Counted from the first letter of the stretch, positions 49,238 through 60,063 are shown. The stretch: DNA of 64,000 bases from an uncultured Shewanella sp. (GCF_947501225.1 NZ_CANMUW010000005.1:186001-250000), one strand, 5' to 3'. The notes: generated by a model from the sequence alone, not told the origin. Numbers and translations are program-made.

Positions 49238-50562
49238 TCGCTATTCTCTCCCTGTTTTAAAGAGATGAGTGAAACACGACGTTTCCAATACTTTGCGGCG
49301 ACCATCAGGATACCCGCCGCGACAAGAAACAGTAGCGCGCCACCGATATAATCACCGATGAGATCGAAGTAACGAAGAAAAGCGGTTAGCAGCAGGACGA
49401 CAATGCCGGTATAGAAGTAATGAGTTTCTGATTGGTCTATCCCTCTGCGTATCAGGAGGATCCCCATCAGCAGCAACATCAGGTTAGTGGCGATGGCAGC
49501 GATAATTTCCATATGGCCAAACCAGGTGACAAGCATAAATGAAAATGTCAGGTAGCCTGTAACTATCATGACCGGCCATGACGCATATCTGCCGCTCTCA
49601 CGACAAAGTACGATTGCCAGCACACCTGCCACCAGGATAGATATGACACTTACGACTGATAACCAATCAGAACCTGGCGTGTAACCTTGCCAAACACCTT
49701 CGAAGCTTAGCCCCAACAGTGTCACTATCGCCGCCCTGAGTAACCAGATATGAGTAACTAGCCCATACTCTCGCCAGTCACTGTTATCGCTTCGCATCAA
49801 TCGCCATGCAACACCATTGATAAACAGGCCGATAGCCAGAGAGAGAGGGAGCTGCTCTGCAACCGGGTCGAAGTGGTGGCCATTGCCCATCATCCAGGCA
49901 AGTCCCAGGTTCATCCACACCATAGTTCCGACAACGCAGGCGATAAACAACAGGCGAGAACGTGCCTGAAACAAGATTAACCAAAGCGTCACTGAGACAA
50001 ATAAGGGATAAAGGGCAGGGAAAAAATCTTCACCACTCTCTACCCCTAACCAGATGCTTGCCAGGCCCAGTGACAGAGCCGCAAGTAAACGGCTTTGAGT
50101 AAAAATAACCAGAGGCAGGATCCCCATAGCCCACCAGAATATTCCGTCCGGGAAATGCTCCCCCAGGTGATAGATCTGTGCGATAAGCATGATACTGGCA
50201 CCATAACTGATGCCACCGAAGAATAGCCAGATGATACCCGCTCGGGTGCGTTCGGACAGAAAGCGTTTAATCCCAATCGCGTTGGTCACCAGTGTCAATA
50301 GCAGCAGACTTGACGTACGGACGGCTCTTGGGATCTCATCCCAATTGTGAGAGACGATCAATATCAGGGCTAAACCGATAAACAAGGCGCCCAGTGACAT
50401 CAAGAGGTAATAACCGAAGGAGTTAGTTTCAGTGTCATCTGTCAGACTCGTGCCGTAGCGAGCCAGAATTGAATTAGCCTGCTCCTCCGATACTAATTCG
50501 TCACGCACCCAGCTGCGGGATTCATGAGACAACTCCTTCTTAAATAGCTGGATCAAACGCAT
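49234..50562 (-). CDS. DUF2157 multi-spanning membrane protein
   Basis: The ATG at 50562 (AAGGG seven bases upstream) is preferred to the TTG at 50568, giving 442 residues. An N-terminal soluble part of about 55 residues (WVRDELVSEEQANSILARYG, the typical DUF2157 opening) is followed by about a dozen hydrophobic helices. No catalytic motif is visible. Translationally coupled to the GDYXXLXY gene. Function unknown. Confidence 0.85.
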   Translation of the reverse strand: MRLIQLFKKELSHESRSWVRDELVSEEQANSILARYGTSLTDDTETNSFGYYLLMSLGALFIGLALILIVSHNWDEIPRAVRTSSLLLLTLVTNAIGIKRFLSERTRAGIIWLFFGGISYGASIMLIAQIYHLGEHFPDGIFWWAMGILPLVIFTQSRLLAALSLGLASIWLGVESGEDFFPALYPLFVSVTLWLILFQARSRLLFIACVVGTMVWMNLGLAWMMGNGHHFDPVAEQLPLSLAIGLFINGVAWRLMRSDNSDWREYGLVTHIWLLRAAIVTLLGLSFEGVWQGYTPGSDWLSVVSVISILVAGVLAIVLCRESGRYASWPVMIVTGYLTFSFMLVTWFGHMEIIAAIATNLMLLLMGILLIRRGIDQSETHYFYTGIVVLLLTAFLRYFDLIGDYIGGALLFLVAAGILMVAAKYWKRRVSLISLKQGENSE

Positions 50563-50680
50563 TTCCAATCCCTTTAGACCGTTAAAGGCATAGACAACAA
50601 GTAAGTGTATGATGAGAACAGAAGGTTATCTGGCGGTTTAAACCGCTGATACTCAAAGTTAAACTTAATCCTTAAACACG

Positions 50681-50707
50681 AAAAAGGCCAGAATAAATAT
50701 TCTGGCC
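50681..50707 (-). terminator. intrinsic terminator after the S9 peptidase gene
   Basis: GGCCAGAATA-AA-TATTCTGGCC, with TTTTT following on the minus strand. Confidence 0.85.
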
Positions 50708-50744
50708 CCTGCGGCTGAAACAATGTAATTAAATCAACGAAGCT

Positions 50745-52811
50745 TTATCTCTTTTCGGTCCAGCGATCCATCCATCCGAGCACTTTGGCATACCACTGCT
50801 CCAGATTATCCGGGTTCAGGATCCAATGGTTCTCTTCAGGATAGATGAGCAGCTCAGAGGGGATCCCTTTACGCTGCATAAAGCTGAATGCTGCTAAGCC
50901 CTGACCATAGGGGACACGGAAGTCTTTCTCTCCATGGATCACCAACATAGGCGTTTTCCAGTTCTCCACATAGTTGACCGGATTAAACTTCTCGTACAAC
51001 TCTTTGTTGTCCTCGTAGGTACCACCGAACTCGTATTCAGGGAACCATAGCTCCTCTGTTACATAGTACATAGAGCGCATATCAAAAAGGCCGGCATGAT
51101 TTACCAGACAGTTGAAGCCATCGCTCCAGTTACCCTGGATCCAGTTCATCATATAACCACCGTATGAGCCTCCCAGGGCACAGGTACGTGTCTCATCCAG
51201 CCATTTTTGCTGTTTAGTGACGGCAGCCAGACCTTTTTGAAGATCTTCCAATGGCTTTCCGCCCCAGTCTTGCGAGATCGAATCGGTAAATTCCTGCCCG
51301 TAGCCTGTTGAACCGTGGAAATCGATCATCACAACACCATATCCGGCACCCGCCCATAGCTGAGCATTCCAGCGGCTGCTGAATGAGTTTCCGAATGAGC
51401 CCTGTGGACCACCATGAACCAGGAAGGCGATAGGATATTTCTGCCCGGCTTTGTAATCGACTGGCTTGATCCAGTAACCATGAACCTCTTCGTTGTTCCA
51501 GCCCTTGAAGCTGAACTGCTCAAACTCGCCAAACTTGATTTCGGCTAATTTTTCACGGTTTACCTCGGTCAGTTGCTTAAGGCCCTGACCATCTAAGTTC
51601 ATTGAATAGAGATCGCCAGGTTGAACTAACGTTTTATTTTTAAATACGATCTTATCACCGGTTACACCGACTATGCTGTTACTGCCATCGTTGTATACGG
51701 TTTTCACATCACCAAACTGAGTATTAACCTGGAACACACTCACCTGTCCTACATCCTGCGCCGTGACATAGAGAGTACGATTGTCTTTGCCGAAGGTGAG
51801 TGAACTTGCACTTCTATCCCAAAGTGGCGCGACCTCCTTCTCCTGTCCTGTGACAGTGTCACGTAGCATGATGCGATATCTGTCGGCTTCGAAACCAGGC
51901 TTGCTCATGGCAAGATATGCCAGATAGCGGCCATCGGCTGAGAACGTCGGGTTAGCATCCCAGGCTTTATTATCCTTGGTAAGGTTCACTGCATCACCGC
52001 CGGTTACCGGAACCTGCCACAGATCGTAGTTCGTGATCCATGCCTGATCTTTACCCGGCGCCTTAGCTGTATAAACAAGGTGTTTTCCATCCGGCGTAAA
52101 AGTCACCTCTTCCATTCCGGAGAATGGCTTAGGTGGTGTTTCTGTATCTAAACCCGCTGTCACATCGACAGCAGTTGTGATCTTCTCACCATTTAGCTGA
52201 GCCACGAAAAGATGGCTTCTTGAGTGGTCACTCCAGGTATCCCAATGCCTGACCATAAGTTGTTTGTATTCGCGTCCCGTCGATTTACGCTCCTCTTCTG
52301 CGTTAAACTTCTCTTTTGAGCAGTTCAGGTCTTTGCAGTCCGGGAAAACGCGCATATTTAACGCGACTTGGGTGCCATCTTGTGACAGCTTGAATCCTTC
52401 AACATCGAGGGGGAGATCAGATACCTGCATCGCCTCTCCGCCCGCTAACGATAACTTATACAGTTGGCTTGAACCGTTTCGACCGGCAAGAAAATAGATA
52501 GATTGGTCGTCTGCTGCAAAGCTAACACTATGCTCAGTGCCTTTAACCGAGGTCAGTTGCTTAGCCTCAGCATCTGCTTGAGTCAGATCTTTAATATAGA
52601 GGTCTGAACTTGACTCACCCTCTGCATCAAATTTTTTAACAGCATAAACAATTTTACTGCCATCATTAGAGAGTGCTGGGGAGTGAAGCTTATTGATTTT
52701 AACGAGGTGTTGTACCGTGAAAGGCTCTGGGTTAGTGGCCTGAGCCGATATTGAAAACCCGGCACTCGCGATTGCAAGTATGATTGCAGTTTTTTTCATT
52801 GTTATTGTCAT
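50745..52811 (-). CDS. secreted S9-family prolyl oligopeptidase/dipeptidyl peptidase
   Basis: 688 residues with a signal peptide at about 1-25 (cleavage after SAQA). A beta-propeller of WD40-like repeats fills about 30-400 (repeated SxDGxxxAY patterns). The alpha/beta hydrolase domain follows, with the serine elbow GGSYGGYM, the aspartate in VIHGEKDFRVPY and the histidine in EENHWIL. It is a periplasmic or outer-surface serine peptidase cutting short peptides; its exact specificity cannot be read. The start could also be the ATG four codons in. Monocistronic. Confidence 0.92.
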   Translation of the reverse strand: MTITMKKTAIILAIASAGFSISAQATNPEPFTVQHLVKINKLHSPALSNDGSKIVYAVKKFDAEGESSSDLYIKDLTQADAEAKQLTSVKGTEHSVSFAADDQSIYFLAGRNGSSQLYKLSLAGGEAMQVSDLPLDVEGFKLSQDGTQVALNMRVFPDCKDLNCSKEKFNAEEERKSTGREYKQLMVRHWDTWSDHSRSHLFVAQLNGEKITTAVDVTAGLDTETPPKPFSGMEEVTFTPDGKHLVYTAKAPGKDQAWITNYDLWQVPVTGGDAVNLTKDNKAWDANPTFSADGRYLAYLAMSKPGFEADRYRIMLRDTVTGQEKEVAPLWDRSASSLTFGKDNRTLYVTAQDVGQVSVFQVNTQFGDVKTVYNDGSNSIVGVTGDKIVFKNKTLVQPGDLYSMNLDGQGLKQLTEVNREKLAEIKFGEFEQFSFKGWNNEEVHGYWIKPVDYKAGQKYPIAFLVHGGPQGSFGNSFSSRWNAQLWAGAGYGVVMIDFHGSTGYGQEFTDSISQDWGGKPLEDLQKGLAAVTKQQKWLDETRTCALGGSYGGYMMNWIQGNWSDGFNCLVNHAGLFDMRSMYYVTEELWFPEYEFGGTYEDNKELYEKFNPVNYVENWKTPMLVIHGEKDFRVPYGQGLAAFSFMQRKGIPSELLIYPEENHWILNPDNLEQWYAKVLGWMDRWTEKR

Positions 52812-52912
52812 CTTTGTCGATTTAAATTGAATAATAGGCCTGATAAAAACTGATTATCAGCCGCATCCATGCAAGCCTGAATTTTTTCTTGGTGTTGAAC
52901 ACTACCCAAATA

Positions 52913-52943
52913 ACTTGGCTTAGGCAAGATGCCTAAGCCAAGT
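52913..52943 (-). terminator. intrinsic terminator after fumarase
   Basis: ACTTGGCTTAGGC-AAGAT-GCCTAAGCCAAGT, a 13-bp perfect stem followed by TATTT on the minus strand. Confidence 0.85.
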
Positions 52944-52979
52944 ATTAACGGGCTAATTATCTATTTACAAAAGAGAGTA

Positions 52980-54518
52980 TTAACTCAATTTCAGTTTCCA
53001 GATAGCCGGACCCGTCTCATGAGCATTAACCCCCTCTGAGTCGACCGCTACGGTCACCGGCATATCTTTAACATCGAACTCATAGATAGCCTCCATGCCC
53101 AGATCGGCGAATGCGACAACGCGTGAGGTTTTAATCGCTTTCGATACCAAGTAGGCCGCGCCACCCACAGCCATCAGATAAACGGCTTTGTTCTTCTTGA
53201 TGGATGCAACAGTAGCGGGTCCACGCTCGGCCTTACCTATCATTCCCATTAAGCCGGTTTTCTCCAGCATGAGATCGGTAAACTTGTCCATGCGAGTCGC
53301 AGTGGTCGGACCCGCCGGGCCAACAACCTCATCACCGACAGGATCGACCGGTCCAACGTAATAGATAAACTTACCCGTAAAATCTACCCCTTCCGGCAGA
53401 CCTTCACCACTTTCAATTAATGTTTGAATTCGCTTATGGGCGGCATCACGACCGGTCAGCATCTTGCCGTTAAGCAGTAAGGTATCGCCACTCTTCCACT
53501 TCTCTATGTCGGCCTGTGTCACTGTATTGAGGTCGACTCGATGTGTATTTTCTCCGGCTTCACGTGTGATCACAGGCCAATCTTCCAGAGACGGCGGTGT
53601 CAACACCGCAGGGCCGGTGCCATCCAGGTGAAAGTGTACATGGCGGGTTGCCGCACAGTTAGGGATCATCACAACAGGTTTAGAAGCTGCGTGGGTCGGT
53701 GCCGACTTTATCTTTACATCCAGAACCGTAGTCAGGCCGCCGAGTCCCTGGGCACCGATACCGAGTTTATTAGAGCGCTCGAAGATATCCAGACGTAACT
53801 TCTCTTCAGCCGTTTCGGCTCCCTTTGCCTGTAGTTCATGAATGTCGACGGGATCCATCAAGGACTCTTTAGCCAGTACCGCAGCCTTCTCTGCCGTACC
53901 ACCGATACCTATACCCAGCATTCCCGGTGGGCACCAGCCTGCCCCCATCGTCGGAAGGGTTTTCTCAACCCAGGCCGCAACATCGTCAGACGGGTTAAGC
54001 ATTACCATCTTAGATTTATTTTCAGAGCCGCCGCCCTTAGCCGCTATTGCAACCTCAATATGATCCCCGGGCACCATATCGATATGAACGACGGAAGGAG
54101 TATTATCCCTGGTATTCTTACGGCTACCGGCAGGATCTGAGACAATTGAAGCTCTCAATGGGTTATCGGGGTTCTGGTACGCACGCCTGACGCCTTCATC
54201 AACCATCTGCTGAACCGTCATATCTGTCTTATCCCACTTCACCCCCATACCTACTTTCACAAAGCAGGTTACGATGCCGGTGTCCTGACACAGAGGGCGC
54301 TTTCCCTCCGCCGACATACGAGAGTTTATTAAGATCTGTGCAATCGCATCCTTCGCGGCGGCACTCTCCTCTCTGTCATAGGCTTCAGCCATAGCATCGA
54401 CAAAATCTTTAGGGTGATAATATGAGATATATTGTAGGGAATCGGCAACGCTCTCGATTAGATCGGCTTGCTTTATGATGACTTCTTTACTCACAGACAC
54501 TTCCTTCTCAACAGACAT
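52980..54518 (-). CDS. fumarate hydratase class I
   Basis: Iron-sulfur fumarase of the TCA cycle, interconverting fumarate and malate. The ATG at 54518 (GGAG about nine bases upstream) gives 512 residues; the frame extends upstream but without homology. The N-terminal alpha-type domain has cluster cysteines in CQDTG, GWCPPG and a later one in PNCAATRH. The beta-type domain holds KFIYYVGPVDPVGDEVVGPAGPTT-like sequence around residue 400. Single-chain fusion as in FumA/FumB. Divergent from pabB. Confidence 0.94.
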   Translation of the reverse strand: MSVEKEVSVSKEVIIKQADLIESVADSLQYISYYHPKDFVDAMAEAYDREESAAAKDAIAQILINSRMSAEGKRPLCQDTGIVTCFVKVGMGVKWDKTDMTVQQMVDEGVRRAYQNPDNPLRASIVSDPAGSRKNTRDNTPSVVHIDMVPGDHIEVAIAAKGGGSENKSKMVMLNPSDDVAAWVEKTLPTMGAGWCPPGMLGIGIGGTAEKAAVLAKESLMDPVDIHELQAKGAETAEEKLRLDIFERSNKLGIGAQGLGGLTTVLDVKIKSAPTHAASKPVVMIPNCAATRHVHFHLDGTGPAVLTPPSLEDWPVITREAGENTHRVDLNTVTQADIEKWKSGDTLLLNGKMLTGRDAAHKRIQTLIESGEGLPEGVDFTGKFIYYVGPVDPVGDEVVGPAGPTTATRMDKFTDLMLEKTGLMGMIGKAERGPATVASIKKNKAVYLMAVGGAAYLVSKAIKTSRVVAFADLGMEAIYEFDVKDMPVTVAVDSEGVNAHETGPAIWKLKLS

Positions 54519-54727
54519 TAGGGTGCGCTCCATTAGCCATTTTGGCTTGCGTATTTTTTTTATAAATTCCTGCCGAAAATTTTCATACACTCTCCCCGGA
54601 CCAGGGAAAATGTGCCACGTCGACAGCCTTAACAGGCTTGCGTGTTCTTTTTATTAATCCCGGCATAGGTATATGATACTCTTTCGCGACTTTTAGGGGA
54701 ACATCACATTTTAGATAAGGTTAATCG

Positions 54728-56134
54728 ATGAGTTTTTCGACGCAGCAGCAACTTGCTACCAGGCATCTGAATTGGAAATACACGAGCGCGGAACTATTCT
54801 CCCGGCTCTCGGACAAGCCCTGGGCTATGCTTCTCGACTCGGCTGATGCAGAACATCCGGATGCTAAGTTCGATATTATAGTGTGTGATCCTATCGCGAC
54901 GATAGTAACCACTGGCCAATCGAGCATAGTGAGTCATCTACAAAATGGTGAGACCGTGAGCAGCGAAATTCACACAAGTGATCCGTTCACACTCCTCAAT
55001 GACACGTTGAAACACTATTTCCCTGTTCAATACCCCGAAAAGCTGCCCTTCAGCGGCGGCGCCGTGGGGTGTTTCAGTTATGATTTGGGACGCCAAATTG
55101 AGCCCTTACCCGATACAGCCGCCAAAGACATTGACCTGCCAGAGATGAACGTAGGTCTTTATCCCTGGGCATTGATCTTTGACCGATTTCAAAGGAGCTG
55201 GATATTGACACACTATCACGGGGATGCCGCGCTCGAAACGACACTGGACAAACTCCATAGCCTGCTCGACAGTAACGAAGGGCCGGAGAAGCAAACCTTC
55301 TCACTGACCGCTCGCTGGCAGCCTCAAATAACAAAGGCCGACTACATCACCAAATTTAATAAGATCCAATCCTATCTCAGTAGCGGCGATTGTTATCAGA
55401 TAAACTTAACTCAAAGGTTTTCAGCCAGTTATAAGGGAGACGAATGGAACGCCTACCTTAAATTGCGTGAAACCAATAGAGCCCCCTTCTCGGCATTTAT
55501 CCGTCTGGAACATTCGGCGATGCTCTCGATCTCCCCTGAGCGATTCATTCAACTGAGTGATGGTCATATACAATCAAAGCCGATTAAAGGGACACGACCC
55601 CGATTCGATGATGACGAAGCAGATTTAGCCTCAGCTCAACAGCTTATCGCTTCAGAAAAGGATCGGGCCGAAAACTTGATGATTGTCGATCTGCTAAGAA
55701 ATGACGTAGGGAAAGTTGCAAGGGCTGGTTCGGTAAATGTTCCCCACCTTTTTAACATCGAGAGTTTTCCGGCCGTTCACCACCTGGTCAGCACAGTTAC
55801 AGCCGAGTTAGATCCCAGGTTTCAGGCCAGCGATCTACTGAGAGCATCATTTCCAGGTGGCTCTATAACCGGCGCACCAAAGATTCGGGCAATGGAGATC
55901 ATCGAAGAACTTGAACCCTCCAGACGTAGTCTATATTGTGGGTCTATAGGCTATATCAGTCAGGACGGACGCATGGATACGAGTATCACCATACGCACAT
56001 TGGTTGCAGATGGTAACAATATTCATTGCTGGGCCGGGGGGGGGATTGTCGCCGACTCAAACGTTGATGATGAGTATCAGGAAACTTACGACAAGGTCAG
56101 CAAAATTCTTCCCGTTCTCTCCAACACTGGTTGA
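54728..56134 (+). CDS. pabB: aminodeoxychorismate synthase component I
   Basis: Converts chorismate plus ammonia to 4-amino-4-deoxychorismate for folate synthesis, with PabA supplying ammonia. 468 residues; chorismate-binding-enzyme motifs include PIKGTRPR (where PabB carries its catalytic lysine), NLMIVDLLRNDVGKV and FPGGSITGAPKIRAMEII. The N-terminal domain is normal length. An isochorismate or anthranilate synthase is less likely because of PIKGT. NudL follows after 42 bases on the same strand. Confidence 0.94.
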   Translation: MSFSTQQQLATRHLNWKYTSAELFSRLSDKPWAMLLDSADAEHPDAKFDIIVCDPIATIVTTGQSSIVSHLQNGETVSSEIHTSDPFTLLNDTLKHYFPVQYPEKLPFSGGAVGCFSYDLGRQIEPLPDTAAKDIDLPEMNVGLYPWALIFDRFQRSWILTHYHGDAALETTLDKLHSLLDSNEGPEKQTFSLTARWQPQITKADYITKFNKIQSYLSSGDCYQINLTQRFSASYKGDEWNAYLKLRETNRAPFSAFIRLEHSAMLSISPERFIQLSDGHIQSKPIKGTRPRFDDDEADLASAQQLIASEKDRAENLMIVDLLRNDVGKVARAGSVNVPHLFNIESFPAVHHLVSTVTAELDPRFQASDLLRASFPGGSITGAPKIRAMEIIEELEPSRRSLYCGSIGYISQDGRMDTSITIRTLVADGNNIHCWAGGGIVADSNVDDEYQETYDKVSKILPVLSNTG

Positions 56135-56176
56135 TAAAGAGCAAATTGACACACAAACAGCATTACCGGGGCAGAT

Positions 56177-56743
56177 ATGAATTTAGTCGAGTTAAGGATA
56201 AGGTTTAACCTCCAGCCTTTATCTGTTCATACCAGCCCCACTGTATCTTCGGTGCTGCAGCAAGCCGCAGTGCTGATCGCTTTTACACAGATAGAGGGTG
56301 ACACTCACCTGATATTAACCCGCAGGCCGGGGCATCTCAGACACCATCCGGGACAAATCAGCTTTCCGGGTGGTAAAGTGGAGGCTGATGATATTACCCC
56401 TATCGCCACCGCACTGAGGGAAGCCGAGGAGGAGATAGCCCTCACGAGAAACAATGTTGAGGTGCTGGGGCAACATCCAAGATATAAAACCTTTACAGGC
56501 TTCGAAATTACACCTGTTTTCGGCATTGTAAAGCAGAGTTTCAAACCGGTTCTCGACCCCGGTGAAGTCGCAGACTACTTCACTGTCCCTCTTTCATTTC
56601 TGTTAAACACAGGTAACAGAAAACAGTACCTATACCGTCGTCACGGTGTCGAATACCCTGTCTACTTTATACCCTATAAACAGCATGTAATATGGGGAGC
56701 GACGGCCGCAATCATCGAACACTTGTGTAAACAATTAAGCTAA
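56177..56743 (+). CDS. nudL: Nudix CoA pyrophosphatase
   Basis: 188 residues. The CoA-Nudix pattern LRHHPGQISFPGGK is followed by the Nudix box with REAEEE. The family hydrolyses CoA and acyl-CoA to 4'-phosphopantetheine and 3',5'-ADP. It shares a strand with pabB, 42 bases downstream, the same pairing as pabB and nudL (yeaB) in E. coli. Confidence 0.93.
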   Translation: MNLVELRIRFNLQPLSVHTSPTVSSVLQQAAVLIAFTQIEGDTHLILTRRPGHLRHHPGQISFPGGKVEADDITPIATALREAEEEIALTRNNVEVLGQHPRYKTFTGFEITPVFGIVKQSFKPVLDPGEVADYFTVPLSFLLNTGNRKQYLYRRHGVEYPVYFIPYKQHVIWGATAAIIEHLCKQLS

Positions 56744-56797
56744 TAACAGAACTGATGGTGGCTTCTACCGGCCAAATGAGCTAAGTGGGTTTCACAA

Positions 56798-57154
56798 TTA
56801 AACAAAAAACCGCAGATACAGACCCGCCGCAACAGAACTGAGCAGAAGCAGGGGAATATTAAACCAGTAGCCCATGCGGCTATGGTGAGCCGTATAGTAA
56901 TTAAAAATCATACTGATAAAACTAATTGCAGCACATACCCAGATAACATATTCGAGCTGAAGGGTCTGTATTGGATCCCAATCGAAACGCACCGACGCCC
57001 CCCGGCTTAGAAAATAACCGACGGCGCGATCGGGTCTGGCCTTATCGAAAAGCAGTAAAGCGTAAACCGCTAATGCCCAGCCTGTGATGGATAGAGACCC
57101 AAGTAAAAACTGGAACACTTTCACTTTCTTCAATGAGTCTCTCCTTACTGACAT
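56798..57154 (-). CDS. small three-helix membrane protein, hypothetical
   Basis: 118 residues with hydrophobic segments at about 12-34, 66-86 and 95-116 and a basic N-terminus (RRDSLKKVK). No motif I recognise. It is convergent with nudL. The 376 bases between its start and asnS are A+T-rich and likely hold two divergent promoters; I can mark no specific site. Confidence 0.65.
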   Translation of the reverse strand: MSVRRDSLKKVKVFQFLLGSLSITGWALAVYALLLFDKARPDRAVGYFLSRGASVRFDWDPIQTLQLEYVIWVCAAISFISMIFNYYTAHHSRMGYWFNIPLLLLSSVAAGLYLRFFV

Positions 57155-57530
57155 CTAATACTTTAAATATAACATTTTTTGAGCGAAATCATATTGTATT
57201 ATGACCGAGAGTTTCAGTTACTTATTACAATTTTACTCTCATAAATTTCATTACGCCGGTAAAAACTTATGCTTAATATGAAAGCCATATCTAATCATCG
57301 ATGACTAGCTGAAACACCTATTTATAACTCTCTGTTCCCATGGCACCACCTCCGCTATCTTATAACCGGTGGCGTTTGAGGGGTAAAAATCGAACATAAG
57401 CTTAAGAATTACAGTTTATTTATCTTCTATATCGTGATTATCCCCTTTTCCACTTGAGAAAAGCCGTCAGCAGGGTAATATGAACGTCCAAATTTTTTTA
57501 TAAAACGTTTCGTTGGAGAACTAAGCAACA

Positions 57531-58931
57531 ATGAGCATTACATCTGTCGCTTCTGTATTTAAAGGTGAATTTGCGATCGGTTCGCAAGTTACCGTTCGCG
57601 GTTGGGTAAGAACTCGCCGAGATTCCAAGGCCGGTATCTCTTTTCTTGCCTTATATGATGGTTCCTGTTTCGACCCTATTCAGGGTGTAGTGCCTAATAG
57701 CTTAGAAAATTACAATAACGAAATCCTGAAACTGACAGCCGGCTGCTCTGTGATTATGACTGGTGAAGTTGTTGAATCTCCGGGTAAAGGCCAAGCGTAT
57801 GAGCTACAAGTCTCTGAAGTCGAAGTTGCAGGTTGGGTTGACGATCCGGATACCTACCCGATGGCAGCAAAACGTCACTCTATCGAGCACTTAAGAGAGC
57901 TGGCACACCTGCGTCCGCGTACCAACATCATCGGAGCTGTAGCCCGTGTACGTAACAGCCTATCTCAGGCTATCCATCGCTTCTACCACGAACAGGGCTT
58001 TATCTGGGTTTCTACGCCGCTTATCACAGCTTCTGACTGTGAAGGTGCCGGCGAGATGTTCCGTGTATCGACGCTGGATATGGAAAACTTGCCACGTAAC
58101 GACCAAGGTAAGGTTGATTACAGCGAAGATTTCTTCGGTAAAGAGTCTTTCTTAACCGTTTCCGGTCAGTTGAACGCCGAAACCTACGCCAGTGCACTGT
58201 CTAAGGTCTATACTTTCGGTCCGACTTTCCGTGCAGAAAACTCCAACACCAGCCGTCATCTGGCCGAATTCTGGATGGTTGAACCGGAAGTTGCGTTTGC
58301 CGATCTTGATGATGTTGCAGGTCTTGCTGAACAGATGCTCAAGTTCTGTTTCGAAGCCGTGTTAAAAGAGCGTCGTGATGATCTTGAGTTTTTTGCCCAA
58401 CGTGTCGATAAGACAGTTATTGAGCGTCTCGAGTCATTTGTCAGCAGTGACTTTGCTCAAGTCGACTATACCGATGCAGTAGAGATCCTTAAGAGCTGTG
58501 GTAAGAAGTTTGAATATCCCGTCGAGTGGGGTATCGATCTTCAGTCTGAGCACGAGAGATACCTGGCTGAAGAGCACTTCAAGGCTCCGGTTGTCGTTAA
58601 GAACTACCCGAAAGATATCAAGGCGTTCTATATGCGCCTCAATGAAGATGGTAAAACTGTTGCTGCGATGGATGTCCTTGCACCTGGTATCGGTGAGATC
58701 ATAGGTGGAGCTCAGCGTGAAGAGCGTCTGGATGTGCTTGATGCTCGTCTTGAAGAGATGGGTCTGAGTAAGGAAGACTACTGGTGGTATCGTGATATGC
58801 GCCGCTATGGTACCGTCCCCCATTCCGGATTCGGCCTGGGCTTCGAGCGTTTAGTTTCATATGTCACCGGCGTTTCGAACATCCGTGATGTGATCCCATT
58901 CCCTCGTGCACCAAAGTCGGCAAACTTCTAG
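57531..58931 (+). CDS. asnS: asparaginyl-tRNA synthetase
   Basis: A class IIb synthetase charging tRNA-Asn. 466 residues, the same length as E. coli AsnS. An N-terminal OB-fold anticodon domain at about 15-110 ([20 protein letters not shown]), motif 2 in [21 protein letters not shown] and motif 3 in [20 protein letters not shown] lies before the ATG. Monocistronic. Confidence 0.98.
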   Translation: MSITSVASVFKGEFAIGSQVTVRGWVRTRRDSKAGISFLALYDGSCFDPIQGVVPNSLENYNNEILKLTAGCSVIMTGEVVESPGKGQAYELQVSEVEVAGWVDDPDTYPMAAKRHSIEHLRELAHLRPRTNIIGAVARVRNSLSQAIHRFYHEQGFIWVSTPLITASDCEGAGEMFRVSTLDMENLPRNDQGKVDYSEDFFGKESFLTVSGQLNAETYASALSKVYTFGPTFRAENSNTSRHLAEFWMVEPEVAFADLDDVAGLAEQMLKFCFEAVLKERRDDLEFFAQRVDKTVIERLESFVSSDFAQVDYTDAVEILKSCGKKFEYPVEWGIDLQSEHERYLAEEHFKAPVVVKNYPKDIKAFYMRLNEDGKTVAAMDVLAPGIGEIIGGAQREERLDVLDARLEEMGLSKEDYWWYRDMRRYGTVPHSGFGLGFERLVSYVTGVSNIRDVIPFPRAPKSANF

Positions 58932-58954
58932 GCTGTCAGCTAATAGCTACCTCT

Positions 58955-58981
58955 AAAAAACGCCCTTGCGGGCGTTTTTTT
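58955..58981. terminator. intrinsic terminator after asnS
   Basis: AAAAAACGCCC-TTGC-GGGCGTTTTTT, 23 bases after the asnS stop; symmetric enough to end the Tad operon from the other side too. Confidence 0.9.
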
Positions 58982-59028
58982 ATGTCATCAATTTAAACAG
59001 CAAAATCTGGTTGACGATAATCGCAAAA

Positions 59029-60063
59029 CTAGTTTCTTCTTTGACTCTCCAGCTCCATCGATGCTCTTTTCAGGTTCTTTTGCGCCTGCTCAAAATAGCT
59101 GGGCGAGCTATCTATTGCACGCTGAAACAACTCAATCGCTTGCTCATACTCCCCCTCTAACATCAGAAAATACCCTAAGTCATTTAACGCATCTGCAGGC
59201 TCCATCGTATGCTCAAATGTTGATAAGGCTCTGGCATACAGGCCCTTTCTTACATAAACAAGTCCCAGATTTGTCCATCCTCGCTCAAAATTAGGATCCT
59301 CCTTGATGGCCTGCTTAAGGTATTTTTCGGCAAGGGCAATGTTCCCACCAAGATAGTATGAATAACCCAGATTCGTGATAATCAAGGCCGAATGCGGCTC
59401 TCTGCGCAGTGCCAAAGAATAGTATTCCCGGGCATCATCATGCCTGTTGTCCAGATCGTAAAGAATCGCCAGCGCGTTATAGATACGTACCGGTGATTGA
59501 GGGTCCAGTGGCTGTAATCCATCCTGTGCGGAGTCTGTCCTGGCGGTAATCAACCTTGCTTGATCTAAACTGACCGCTTTTTCCAGATGTATTTTTGCCT
59601 GTTCGTGCTGGCGTTTATCCATGTTGATCAAGCCGAGTCCGGCATGGGACATCATCATTTCAGGGTCTATTAGCAGCGATTCATTATAGGTAAGATAAGC
59701 GAGTTGGATATTACCTTTAATGCTGTGAATCCTGGCGATATTGTATAAGGTCAATGCATTATCAGGCTTAAAATCCAGTGCCTGAACATAGAGGTATAGT
59801 GCCTGATCAAGGTTCCCCTTATCCTCCTCCTTCTTGGCACGCGCTAAGGCATCAGCTTCGTCTCTGGGTGGGTTTACAACACTAACAGCCCCCATAGAGC
59901 TGCCATCATAGAGATCTTGTCGAGTCGGTGGTGTCATCTCCAGACTGAGTGACTCCTCCTCAGTGTTAGTCACACTACAAGCCACGAGCAGTTGAAAAGC
60001 TCCAGCTATCAGAATCGAAAAAATGTAACTGTTCTTATACGTTAATCGATGTAAACTTTTCAT
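59029..60063 (-). CDS. tadD: TPR-repeat lipoprotein of the Tad locus (TadD-like)
   Basis: 344 residues. A signal peptide ends in a lipobox, LLVAC, near residue 29. At least six tetratricopeptide-type helix pairs follow from about residue 70 (for example ALTLYNIARIHSIKGNIQLA and AERALTNLG-like units). TadD-type lipoproteins assist Tad secretin assembly at the outer membrane. It is the last gene of the leftward cluster, 42 bases after tadC. The name rests on context and architecture; TPR sequence alone is not diagnostic. Confidence 0.8.
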   Translation of the reverse strand: MKSLHRLTYKNSYIFSILIAGAFQLLVACSVTNTEEESLSLEMTPPTRQDLYDGSSMGAVSVVNPPRDEADALARAKKEEDKGNLDQALYLYVQALDFKPDNALTLYNIARIHSIKGNIQLAYLTYNESLLIDPEMMMSHAGLGLINMDKRQHEQAKIHLEKAVSLDQARLITARTDSAQDGLQPLDPQSPVRIYNALAILYDLDNRHDDAREYYSLALRREPHSALIITNLGYSYYLGGNIALAEKYLKQAIKEDPNFERGWTNLGLVYVRKGLYARALSTFEHTMEPADALNDLGYFLMLEGEYEQAIELFQRAIDSSPSYFEQAQKNLKRASMELESQRRN

